From the NCBI RefSeq assembly GCF_021531475.1, contig NZ_JADYTX010000012.1, positions 1-52,442 on the forward strand: a stretch of 52,442 bases of DNA. Reading direction: 5' to 3'. This DNA comes from Fusobacterium perfoetens. Its GTDB lineage: Bacteria > Fusobacteriota > Fusobacteriia > Fusobacteriales > Fusobacteriaceae. A model generated the notes under the pieces. The model was not told the origin of the DNA. It saw only the letters and a program-made list of their open reading frames with translations, and did not search any database. The position numbers were made by a program, and so were the translations under genes. Below are positions 16,432-24,295 of this stretch, piece after piece (the stretch's first letter is position 1; the number at the start of each line of letters is the position of its first letter).

Positions 16432-17214
16432 ATGTCGTTACATTTATTTCATAGTCCAGTTGAAGCTATTGAGGTTATAATAAAAGGAAATTTAAAAAAA
16501 GTTTATGGAGAGATAGAGAAAGTATTCTTAACAGGGATACTTGGTGGAGTTTTTATAGGAGTAGCTGGTATAGGTCAGATTTCTATAATTCAAAATGTTA
16601 ATCCTGCCAATGAAAGTTTGATGAAGTTTATAGGAGCAGCGGTGTTTCCAGTAGGACTTATTCTTTGTTTATTGCTTGGAGGAACTCTTTTTACAGGAAA
16701 CTGTCTACTGTTTGTAAATTATTTTAAAAAAGACATTACTCTTAAACAGATATGGAAAAATTTATCAATCACTTGGGTAGGAAACTTCATAGGTGGAGCT
16801 GGAGTGGCATTAATAAGTTATCTAGCTGGAATGTTTGACCCAATAACAATGCAAAATACAGTAGTAAATATTGCAACAGGAAAACTGGCTTTAAGTTTTT
16901 CAAAATGTATTTTCAGTGGATTTCTTTGTAATATATTGGTTATAGCAGGGATTTGGCTTTCGACTTCTTCAAAGGATTCAGCAGGAAAGTTCTATGGTTG
17001 TTGGTTTCCTATAATGCTTTTCGTAATAAGTGGATATCAACACGTAGTTGCTAATATGTTTATAATAACTATGGCAAAATTAGTTTCACCAGAATCTATT
17101 AATTTTTTAGGAAGTTTTGTAAGTCATTTTTTACCAGTTACAATAGGAAATTTTTTATCAGGAGGAATAGTTTTTCCAATGGTATTTTATTATCTATATG
17201 TTCACAAAAAGTAA
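16432..17214 (+). CDS. Formate/nitrite transporter family channel
   Basis: This 260-residue FNT-type pentameric channel subunit has about six membrane helices. The typical core is present: the glycine-rich GILGGVFIGVAG helix, LCLLLGGTLFTGNCL (FocA/NirC-like TGN motif near residue 90) and FLCNILVIAGIWL (Asn-rich second half motif). The ATG at 16432 is preferred because AAGGAGATGAG lies just upstream; an in-frame GTG at 16396 falls inside the terminator stem. The anion (formate, nitrite, hydrosulfide or lactate) cannot be told. In an amino-acid fermenter, formate or hydrosulfide export is plausible. A lipoprotein gene follows after 18 nt. Confidence 0.88.
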   Translation: MSLHLFHSPVEAIEVIIKGNLKKVYGEIEKVFLTGILGGVFIGVAGIGQISIIQNVNPANESLMKFIGAAVFPVGLILCLLLGGTLFTGNCLLFVNYFKKDITLKQIWKNLSITWVGNFIGGAGVALISYLAGMFDPITMQNTVVNIATGKLALSFSKCIFSGFLCNILVIAGIWLSTSSKDSAGKFYGCWFPIMLFVISGYQHVVANMFIITMAKLVSPESINFLGSFVSHFLPVTIGNFLSGGIVFPMVFYYLYVHKK

Positions 17215-17232
17215 AAAAAATGAGGAAAATTT

Positions 17233-18264
17233 ATGAAGAGGAAAATATTAAATAGTTTTGTAGCTATGGGGATAATTTTTTATTTAGGTGGTTGTACATC
17301 TTTAAAAAATTATTTTGGCAAGAGAGATATAAAAAGTGCTACTACAATTTACAATAAAGAGGGGATAACTCTTAATGGTGTAAAAAAATTAGCTGACGGA
17401 ATAGAGGCAATCCCTGATTCACAAGAGGGTCTATCACTTTTTAATGTTCAGTTTACTGAGATAATATCTGAAAAAAATCGGATACTAAAGAAAGAAAAAA
17501 TATCAAAAGAGGATATAGAAAAACTTACAATCTTTATCTACATAGGAGAAAAAGCTGGAGAGCTAGTTGGAAAAGTTCCAAATATAGTTTTTAATAGAGA
17601 GAAGTATCTAAATTCTAAAAAAGAGATAATAAATAGATTTGAAAGATATATTTTAGATGAAGATTATAATACTTATTCAAGAGAGGATAAAATTAGAAAA
17701 ATAAAAGAGTGTAAACACATTCTAAAATATGTATCAAGTCCTAAGATTTATACTCAGAAACTTAAATTAGAAGAGGAAGTAACTATTGATGTATCTATTG
17801 TTTCTACTAGACTTGGGTATGACACTCTTTCAAATGTAATCAGAGGAGAGCTATATAAACTTTCAACAGAGAATAAAAATCTTTTATTAGATGATTATAT
17901 CTATTTTAGAGGTTATGGAAAAGATAGCGAAACAGATTATCTTGTAGAATTAGAACTTTTTAAAGAAAATGTCTATACTAAGAGAGTAGCTATAGAAGAA
18001 AATGAAAATAAAGAGAAAGTGTTTATAAAAGAAAAAGAGGTTGTTTTAGAGGGGTATTACAATCTTATAAAACTTTCAGATAGAAAAGTTCTTAATAGAA
18101 GACCTTTTAAAGTTAATAAAAATTATTCTATAAAAACTGTTCAAGGGGATAATCAGTTACTTTTTGATTCAGAAAGAGAGATTGTAGAAAAAGTTATAGA
18201 TGAAGAATTAAGAGATATATTTATAAGAGATATAAATTTCTTAATAAGTGATTCAAATTTATAA
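17233..18264 (+). CDS. Lipoprotein of unknown function
   Basis: This 343-residue protein has a signal peptide and lipobox LGGC (lipid Cys near residue 21), followed by TSLKN as in the lipoprotein at 9726. The remainder is mixed helix and strand, rich in Lys and Glu. The second half (from about 180: VTIDVSIVSTRLGYD..., then VVLEGYYNLIKLSDRKVLNRRPF) looks beta-rich. I recognise no family. It has its own ribosome site and probably shares the FNT transcript. Downstream lies repeat copy B. Confidence 0.8.
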   Translation: MKRKILNSFVAMGIIFYLGGCTSLKNYFGKRDIKSATTIYNKEGITLNGVKKLADGIEAIPDSQEGLSLFNVQFTEIISEKNRILKKEKISKEDIEKLTIFIYIGEKAGELVGKVPNIVFNREKYLNSKKEIINRFERYILDEDYNTYSREDKIRKIKECKHILKYVSSPKIYTQKLKLEEEVTIDVSIVSTRLGYDTLSNVIRGELYKLSTENKNLLLDDYIYFRGYGKDSETDYLVELELFKENVYTKRVAIEENENKEKVFIKEKEVVLEGYYNLIKLSDRKVLNRRPFKVNKNYSIKTVQGDNQLLFDSEREIVEKVIDEELRDIFIRDINFLISDSNL

Positions 18265-18274
18265 AATATAAAGA

Positions 18275-18494
18275 GAAAGCTGTTGTAAAATTGAGGAATA
18301 TAGGATTAAAAATTACTACAGATTACGAAAAATTGATTTATTATAAGCTCATCTCATTAAAATCACAAAACTCGCTAACGCTCAAACAGTTGTGATTTTT
18401 AGCATTCGATATCGCTTTATAAATCTAATTTTTCTCCATAATTTCCGTAATTTTTAATCTATATTCTTTTTAATAAAAAATGAAACAGCTTTTT
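18275..18494. repeat. Long-hairpin intergenic repeat, copy B
   Basis: This copy fills the 342-bp gap after the lipoprotein gene. Three nested inverted repeats are visible: AAAGCTGTT (18276-18284) / AACAGCTTT (18484-18492); the perfect 13-mer GATTAAAAATTAC (18304-18316) / GTAATTTTTAATC (18447-18459); and the central AAAATCACAA (18359-18368) / TTGTGATTTT (18390-18399) around a loop ending CGCTCAAACAG. The loop and the AGC(G/A)TTCGATA flank are shared with copy A, while the stem sequences differ but stay complementary. Confidence 0.75.
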
Positions 18495-18555
18495 ATATTT
18501 TTTATAAAGTAGAGGTTATTACATTTTTAATTCTATATTTCTTAAACCACATCAA

Positions 18556-18586
18556 ATAAAAAAAGTGCTGATGAACTCAGCACTTT
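18556..18586 (-). terminator. Terminator of the DAACS symporter
   Basis: AAAGTGCTGA (18562-18571) and TCAGCACTTT (18577-18586) form a perfect 10-bp stem with a 5-nt loop. The minus-strand T-run corresponds to the A-rich stretch at 18556-18561. Confidence 0.88.
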
Positions 18587-18606
18587 CTTATATTATTTAG
18601 ATTCAA

Positions 18607-19773
18607 TTAATTTCTTTTTTTACCAAATAATCCGTTAAGAATCATTGTAAGAGCACCGTCACCAGTTACGTTACAAGCAGTACCGAAACTATCTTGAAGA
18701 GCGAATACTGTAAGCATTAAAGCAACTCCTGTATCGTCAAATCCAAGAACAGATATGATGATACCGATTGATGCCATAACAGTTCCACCAGGTACTCCAG
18801 GAGCTCCAACAGCGAATATTCCAAGTAAAACAACGAATAATAACATTGTTCCAAAAGAAGGAATACTTCCATATAATATTTTTGAAACAGTCATAACGAA
18901 GAATACTTCAGTTAAAACAGATCCACAAAGGTGAGTAGTTGCTCCTAATGGAACTCCAAAATTAACTATATCTTCATCAAGTACTGGAGATTGTTTAGCA
19001 CATTTTAAAGCTACTGGTAAAGTTGCAGCAGATGACATTGTTCCAACAGCTGTTAAGTAAGCTGGTCCATAATGTCTTAAAACGTCCATAGGATTACATT
19101 TATTAACTATTCCTCCGATTGTATAAAGAACTGTTAACCAAATGAAGTGTCCAATTAAAACTATTACAATAACTTTTGCGAATACTGGGAATTGTTTTAT
19201 AATTACACCTTCGTAAGATAAAGTTGCAAATGTAGTAGCAACGAATACTGGAAGAATAGGAATTATTATTCTGCTAACTATTGCAAGCATAATATCCCCA
19301 AATTCAACTAAAACATTTTCAAAATTTTTAGAGTTAGTCCATACAGTTGCAAGTCCAATGAATATTGCAAGTATAAGAGCTGTCATAACTGACATTGTAG
19401 GTGGAATTTCAACTTTGAATATAAGTTCAGGAATAACTTTTTTTGCATCATCAGCTGCTGAAACGATGCTAAGTATAGGGATTAAAGAATATCCAGCTAT
19501 CATTGACATAACAGCTGCCCCAACAGATGAGAAATATGAAAGTCCAATCATAGTTCCAAGCATTTTACTTGCATTAGACTTCATTTGAGTTATTGCTGGT
19601 GCTATAAATCCAAGAATGATTAGCGGAACTACAAATGAAATTACTTGTCCCAATAAAAATTTAATAGTGTTGATTAGTCCGATTACAGTTTCGTTACTGT
19701 ATAATCCAACTATAAGCCCTACTATTACTCCTAATATTAACTTTAATATTAGGGAATCTTTTAATTTTTCCAT
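18607..19773 (-). CDS. Dicarboxylate/amino acid:cation symporter (DAACS family)
   Basis: This 388-residue inner-membrane carrier belongs to the GltP/SstT family. The serine-rich loop segment (GTMSSAATLPVAL), the PLGATTHLCG region and the C-terminal half with VFALQDSFGTACNVTGDG match the re-entrant hairpin and substrate-binding helices of this fold. It probably imports glutamate, aspartate, serine or threonine with Na+ or H+; the exact amino acid is unclear. It is a single gene with its own promoter (19825-19853) and terminator, divergent from the helicase gene. Confidence 0.93.
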   Translation of the reverse strand: MEKLKDSLILKLILGVIVGLIVGLYSNETVIGLINTIKFLLGQVISFVVPLIILGFIAPAITQMKSNASKMLGTMIGLSYFSSVGAAVMSMIAGYSLIPILSIVSAADDAKKVIPELIFKVEIPPTMSVMTALILAIFIGLATVWTNSKNFENVLVEFGDIMLAIVSRIIIPILPVFVATTFATLSYEGVIIKQFPVFAKVIVIVLIGHFIWLTVLYTIGGIVNKCNPMDVLRHYGPAYLTAVGTMSSAATLPVALKCAKQSPVLDEDIVNFGVPLGATTHLCGSVLTEVFFVMTVSKILYGSIPSFGTMLLFVVLLGIFAVGAPGVPGGTVMASIGIIISVLGFDDTGVALMLTVFALQDSFGTACNVTGDGALTMILNGLFGKKRN

Positions 19774-19824
19774 AAAGAAACCTCCTAAAATGAATAAATA
19801 AATATTAAATTACCCCACTAATAG

Positions 19825-19853
19825 ATTGTAGCTCATTTTATAAAAAAAGTCAA
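19825..19853 (-). promoter_or_regulatory. Promoter of the DAACS symporter
   Basis: Read on the minus strand: TTGACT (19853-19848), 17 bp, TACAAT (19830-19825), about 50 bp upstream of the start codon, which has AGGAGG. Confidence 0.82.
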
Positions 19854-19983
19854 CATATTTGCATTAAAAAAAGTAATTTTGATTTAAAATCATTCATTTT
19901 AAAGGAAAAATAAAAATAGTTTATAATATGATGAAAATATAGTATAATAAAATAAGAACATTTATATAAAAAAGAGGAAAATT

Positions 19984-22900
19984 ATGAAATTTTTAATTAG
20001 AGAAAACTTTTTTAAAAATATAAAAAAAGAAAAAATCAACGAGATAGAGAAAAATATAAATTATTTTTATCAAGAGATTTTAAAAAATATAAATAATATA
20101 AGAAATATACCAAAAGGTTTTTGGATAAAGAAAATAAATGGTGTAGAAAATAGATATGAATTTCGTGTAAATAATGGAGATAGAATTTTCTTTTCATTAG
20201 ATAGACGTCAAGATGAAGAGGAAAAAATTACCTTTATATTATATTCAACTCACGACGGTGGAGTTAGAAAAGGAAAAAAAGCTCAGATAAAAGATGTAAG
20301 AGAGTTTGATATTGATAGAAGTGAATTTGTGGAAGAGAGTTTTGAAATTCCTCAAGAGGTTTATCTTGACTACAATCAAGTTATAAGTTATGAAGTGAAA
20401 GATGACGGAGAATTTATAAAGATAAGTGATAGTAAAAACAAATATTTCTACTATTATCTAAATGATGAACAATATGATGCTCTAAAAGAAAATACACCTC
20501 TTTTGGTGGCTGGTAGTGCAGGTAGTGGAAAAAGTACCATAACTATTAGAAAGATTTTAAATCTTGAGGAGTATAGAGAGGTTTATGGAGTAAAAAAAAT
20601 AGCTTATTTTACAGGAAATAAACTTTTGAAAGAGAGTATAGAGGAGCAATACAATCTTTTTAGAGAGAAAGACACAGAGAAAATAACAGAGTTTTATACA
20701 CCGAGAGAGTTTTATAAAAAAGTATTAAAGGTAGATACTAGAAAAATAGTTCGTCTTAAAAAATTTAAAGAGTTCTTAGCTTTCTCATTTCCAGATAGAA
20801 AAAAAATGAAAATAGAGGATTTTAATATCTATTTTGAGATAATGGGAATTTTAAAAGGTTTGATGTTTGACAAAAAGCCTGATAACTGGAATAGAGATCT
20901 GACTAAAAAACTTATTCCTTTTGATGAATATACAAGCCTTAACAAAAGTTATTCGCTACTTAGTTTTGAAGAGAAAGAGTTTATATATAGAATAGCTGAA
21001 AAATATGAAGAGTGGAAGTTTGAAAACGAGCTTTATGATATGAATGATTTGGCAGTAAAAAGTATCAATTCAAATATTAAATATGATTTTTTAGTAGTTG
21101 ACGAGATACAAGACTTTACAGAAGTAGAGATATATTTTATGGCAAGTCTTATAAAAAATCCTGTAAATATTTTGCTTGCTGGAGATATTCACCAGATGAT
21201 AAACTTTAACTCCTTTAGCTTTGAACGTCTTAGAAACTATTATTTTACAAAAAATATAAGAAATCAAGAGGTAATACTTAGTAAAAACTATAGAAATTCA
21301 AAGGATATAGTGGAACTTGCAAATTTCTTGACAGATCTTAGAAAAGAATATATTGGAAATCTTGGGGTAAAAGATTATAAAGAAAACTTTATAGTTGATA
21401 AAGGAAAGATAACTCTTATGAAACCAGACTATGAACTTCTTAAAAATATTCAAAAAGACGTTAAGTTTGCAATCTTAGTTTCATCTAAAGAGGAGAAATA
21501 CAATCTTGATCGATTTTCAGATGTTCATATGAGGGTCTTTAGTATTGACGAGATAAAGGGGCTTGAGTATGATAATGTCATCTGTCTAAACCTTGCTACA
21601 ACAAATCTATTTGCTTGGAAAAAGATTTTTAATGGAGAGGTAAAGAGAGACCAAAGATATAGAAAATATTTTAATCTTTTCTATGTAGGTATTACAAGAT
21701 GTAAGAAAAATCTTATAATAATGGAAGATAAAATTCAAGGTAATCTTCTTCTTGAAAAGATAAAGGACTTTATAACAGAGGCAAACCAAGAGAATAAAGA
21801 GATACTTTCTAAAGAGATAAATATATCTAATAAAGAGGAATGGTTTGAAGAGGGAAAAAGATTATATAATGTAGAAAACTATGAAGAGGCACAAAAAGCT
21901 TTTGAAATGGCAGGTTGTCCTACTTGGATACTTGAAAAAAATATAGAAGAGGACATTGAAAACGGAGATTATAAACTTGCCCTTGATAAGATAAAAGAGA
22001 ATAAACTTGATAAGAAAAAGAAACATTATGAAAATCTTATAATAGATACTACATTAAAAAGAGAGGAATATATAAAAAGTCTTATTTTTTCAGTAGAAAC
22101 TTTTGATACACCTTATAGATATGTAGAGATTAAAAAAATATTCTTAGAAAAAATGAATGAGGAGTTTTTTACTAAGAAAGAGCTTGATAGAGCAGTAGCG
22201 ATATTTAGCAAGAAACAAGAAAATAATATTCTAGGAGAGATCTACGAAAAACAAAAGAACTATACTTTGGCTTTAAACTTCTATAAAAAATCTGCCAACT
22301 ATATAGGTATAGCAAAAATGAGAAGAAAGATTTTAGAAGAAAAGTTTAGTGAAAAGAAAGATCTAGATAGCAAAATCAAAATAGTCGAAGAGCTTTTAGG
22401 AAAAAAAGATATAAACTCTTATGATAAAAATAAACTAACTCCCCTTTACAACAGTCTAAAATACAAGGATATTGATATTATAGATATGCTTTTATTCTTA
22501 GGAGCTAAGAAAAATGTCAAAGTTCAAGGAAAATATGACATTCTTACATATATAGCTAAAGAAAATTTTGAAAATGCAATGGAGCTGTATAGATACTTTT
22601 ATGATAAGGACTATGAATATATATTTAGTCCAAAGGTAGAAAGTCCAGTTGAATTTTCATTGAAAAATAGAAATAGAGAACTGACAGATATGATTATTAA
22701 TATGAAACTTATGAGTGATGACTATAAAAGTGTAGAAACTAATCCGATAGATGTCTGTATATCCACTTATCAAGTAAAGTATTTTAAACTATTTTTAAAT
22801 AAATTGGACTTAAATTTTTTAAGTGATAAATTTTTTGAAGAAATTTTTAAGATTATCTTAGGGCTAAAATCAGATGATGTGTTAGGAAAAAGAAAAAAAG

Positions 22901-23022
22901 ATATTATGAAGAAGATATATTTAAGAATTTTGACCAAAAAAAGTGAAGAGTTAGTTAAAAAGCTTAAGGAAATAGAGCAAAAACCTGAAGAAAAAAATCT
23001 TGACAAAAAAGTAAAGTTATAG
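19984..23022 (+). CDS. UvrD/Rep-like superfamily 1 helicase with extra N- and C-terminal domains
   Basis: This 1012-residue protein has an SF1 helicase core: Walker A GSAGSGKST (177-185), Walker B DEIQD (373-377), the IDEIKGLEYDNV motif near 520 and YVGITRCKKNL near 560. Before the core, residues 1 to about 110 (ENRYEFRVNNGDRIFF...ILYSTHDG) resemble a RelE/ParE-like toxin fold. After it come TPR-like helices (about 620-790: EEWFEEGKRLYNVENYEEAQKAFEMAG) and ankyrin-like repeats (about 815-900: NKLTPLYNSLKYKDIDIIDMLLFLGA). The fold assignments outside the core are by eye. Its function could be DNA repair, RNA quality control or defence. It has a weak promoter and is the only gene between two divergent regulatory regions. 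Its last codons contain the carAB promoter. Confidence 0.85.
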   Translation: MKFLIRENFFKNIKKEKINEIEKNINYFYQEILKNINNIRNIPKGFWIKKINGVENRYEFRVNNGDRIFFSLDRRQDEEEKITFILYSTHDGGVRKGKKAQIKDVREFDIDRSEFVEESFEIPQEVYLDYNQVISYEVKDDGEFIKISDSKNKYFYYYLNDEQYDALKENTPLLVAGSAGSGKSTITIRKILNLEEYREVYGVKKIAYFTGNKLLKESIEEQYNLFREKDTEKITEFYTPREFYKKVLKVDTRKIVRLKKFKEFLAFSFPDRKKMKIEDFNIYFEIMGILKGLMFDKKPDNWNRDLTKKLIPFDEYTSLNKSYSLLSFEEKEFIYRIAEKYEEWKFENELYDMNDLAVKSINSNIKYDFLVVDEIQDFTEVEIYFMASLIKNPVNILLAGDIHQMINFNSFSFERLRNYYFTKNIRNQEVILSKNYRNSKDIVELANFLTDLRKEYIGNLGVKDYKENFIVDKGKITLMKPDYELLKNIQKDVKFAILVSSKEEKYNLDRFSDVHMRVFSIDEIKGLEYDNVICLNLATTNLFAWKKIFNGEVKRDQRYRKYFNLFYVGITRCKKNLIIMEDKIQGNLLLEKIKDFITEANQENKEILSKEINISNKEEWFEEGKRLYNVENYEEAQKAFEMAGCPTWILEKNIEEDIENGDYKLALDKIKENKLDKKKKHYENLIIDTTLKREEYIKSLIFSVETFDTPYRYVEIKKIFLEKMNEEFFTKKELDRAVAIFSKKQENNILGEIYEKQKNYTLALNFYKKSANYIGIAKMRRKILEEKFSEKKDLDSKIKIVEELLGKKDINSYDKNKLTPLYNSLKYKDIDIIDMLLFLGAKKNVKVQGKYDILTYIAKENFENAMELYRYFYDKDYEYIFSPKVESPVEFSLKNRNRELTDMIINMKLMSDDYKSVETNPIDVCISTYQVKYFKLFLNKLDLNFLSDKFFEEIFKIILGLKSDDVLGKRKKDIMKKIYLRILTKKSEELVKKLKEIEQKPEEKNLDKKVKL

Positions 23023-23028
23023 TACAAT
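23000..23028 (+). promoter_or_regulatory. carAB promoter, overlapping the helicase stop
   Basis: Perfect TTGACA (23000-23005), 17 bp, TACAAT (23023-23028). The -35 lies inside the 3' end of the helicase gene. Transcription should start near 23035, upstream of the leader ORF. Confidence 0.9.
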
Positions 23029-23058
23029 ACTCTTCGAAAATTAATTTAGGAGGAAAAA

Positions 23059-23157
23059 ATGAAAAGGTTAGACGGTTTTTTTAATGATAATAATTCTATA
23101 TTTTTATTAAAAAAAGATAATCTTTTTGATTTTTTAATTTTTCAATTTGAGATATAA
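23059..23157 (+). CDS. carAB leader peptide (32 codons, U-rich)
   Basis: This short ORF has a near-perfect ribosome site (AGGAGG, 23049-23054) and an ATG at 23059. It encodes 32 residues, seven of them Phe, because the mRNA holds runs of 5-7 U (for example 23076-23082, 23123-23127 and 23130-23135). The TAA stop at 23155-23157 lies inside the 5' arm of the terminator at 23151-23185. This is the arrangement of UTP-sensing leaders such as E. coli pyrBI: slow transcription of U-runs at low UTP lets the ribosome catch up and prevents terminator folding. The peptide itself probably has no function. Confidence 0.78.
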   Translation: MKRLDGFFNDNNSIFLLKKDNLFDFLIFQFEI

Positions 23158-23185
23158 CCATTTTTAGTGGTTATATCTTTTTTTT
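23151..23185 (+). terminator. carAB attenuator (intrinsic terminator in the leader)
   Basis: GATATAACCA (23151-23160) and TGGTTATATC (23168-23177) form a perfect 10-bp stem with a 7-nt loop, followed by T8 (23178-23185). It sits between the leader ORF and carA, 21 bp before the carA start codon. Confidence 0.93.
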
Positions 23186-23206
23186 ATAAATTTTGGGAGG
23201 TCTTTA

Positions 23207-24241
23207 ATGAAAGGAAAATTAATTCTTGAAAATGGAAAAGTTTTTGAAGGAAAAATTTTTGGTGAGTTAGCAGATACTGTTGGAGAGATATCTTTTAATA
23301 CTGGAATGACAGGATATCAAGAAATGCTTACTGACCCAGCAAATCACGGAATGATGATTGCTATGACATATCCAATGATAGGAAACTATGGAATAAATAC
23401 TGAGGATATGGAATCTGATAAAGTTCAATTAAAAGCATTAATAATTAAAGAAGATGCAAAATTACCAAACAACTTTAGATGTGAAATGACTTTAGATGGA
23501 TTCTTAAGACAATACAACGTAACAGGATTTAAAGGAATCGATACAAGATATCTTACTCAAATCGTAAGAGATAACGGTTCTATGAAAGCTATAATAACAG
23601 CTGAAGATTTAACTAAAAAAGAAATTCAAGAAAGATTTAAAAACTTCTCAAATAAAAATGCAGTGGCAGAAGTAAGCTCAAAAGAAGTTTATGAAATTGC
23701 TGGAGGAGAAAAAAGAGTTGGAGTGATAGATTTAGGAGTAAAAAACAGCACTCTTAACTATATAAAAGACGCTGGATTTACAGTAGTAGTATTCCCATAC
23801 AATACAAAAGCTGAAGACATCTTAGCTCAAAACTTATCAGCACTTGTTGTATCAAATGGACCGGGAAATCCAGAAGATTTAGTTGAAACTCAAAATACAG
23901 TAAAAGAATTAGCTGGAAAAATGCCAATATTTGGAGAAGTTTTAGGACTTCAAGTAATTGCTTTAGCATTCGGTGGAAAAACAGCAAAATTAAAATATGG
24001 TCACAGAGGTGGATACCCTATTAAAAATCTTGCAACAGGAAAAGTTGTTATAACTTCTCAAAATGCAAGCTATGTAGTAGAAGAAATTCCTGCTGGATTT
24101 GAAATGACTCATCAAGGAATCAACGTAAAAACAATAGAAGGAATGAAAAATGAAGCTTTAAAAATAGTTGGTGTTCAATATATGCCTGATTTATATAAAG
24201 ATTCAAAAGATGTTTTTGAAAACTTTTTAAAACTTGTTTAA
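23207..24241 (+). CDS. carA: Carbamoyl-phosphate synthase small subunit, glutaminase triad lost
   Basis: The 344-residue protein aligns over the full length of CarA. The N-terminal domain (FNTGMTGYQE, TYPMIGNYG) and the class I glutamine amidotransferase domain (NGPGNPED) are both present. However, the nucleophile elbow, normally GxCLGHQ, reads GEVLGLQ with Val245 in place of Cys. The motif normally HPE reads Met326-Pro-Asp328, so the catalytic His and Glu are also replaced. GHRGANHPV and QNHGY are altered too (GHRGGYPI, QNASY). The frame is intact and codon use is normal. It cannot hydrolyse glutamine by the known mechanism, so it probably serves as a structural subunit for ammonia-dependent synthesis by CarB, 54 bp downstream. 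Confidence 0.95.
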   Translation: MKGKLILENGKVFEGKIFGELADTVGEISFNTGMTGYQEMLTDPANHGMMIAMTYPMIGNYGINTEDMESDKVQLKALIIKEDAKLPNNFRCEMTLDGFLRQYNVTGFKGIDTRYLTQIVRDNGSMKAIITAEDLTKKEIQERFKNFSNKNAVAEVSSKEVYEIAGGEKRVGVIDLGVKNSTLNYIKDAGFTVVVFPYNTKAEDILAQNLSALVVSNGPGNPEDLVETQNTVKELAGKMPIFGEVLGLQVIALAFGGKTAKLKYGHRGGYPIKNLATGKVVITSQNASYVVEEIPAGFEMTHQGINVKTIEGMKNEALKIVGVQYMPDLYKDSKDVFENFLKLV

Positions 24242-24295
24242 TAAAATTTTAAATATTTTTGCATATTTTGAAGGGAACAATTTTAGGAGGATATA

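Noticed and set aside
23059-23157. Phenylalanine-specific attenuation of carAB
   Set aside because: The Phe codons are interspersed and follow from U-runs; carAB has no link to Phe supply, whereas UTP sensing explains the U-runs and gene function together.
23207-24241. carA as a pseudogene
   Set aside because: The frame is full length, upstream control is intact and only glutaminase residues are replaced; the remaining conserved blocks are kept. Loss of one activity is more likely than decay.
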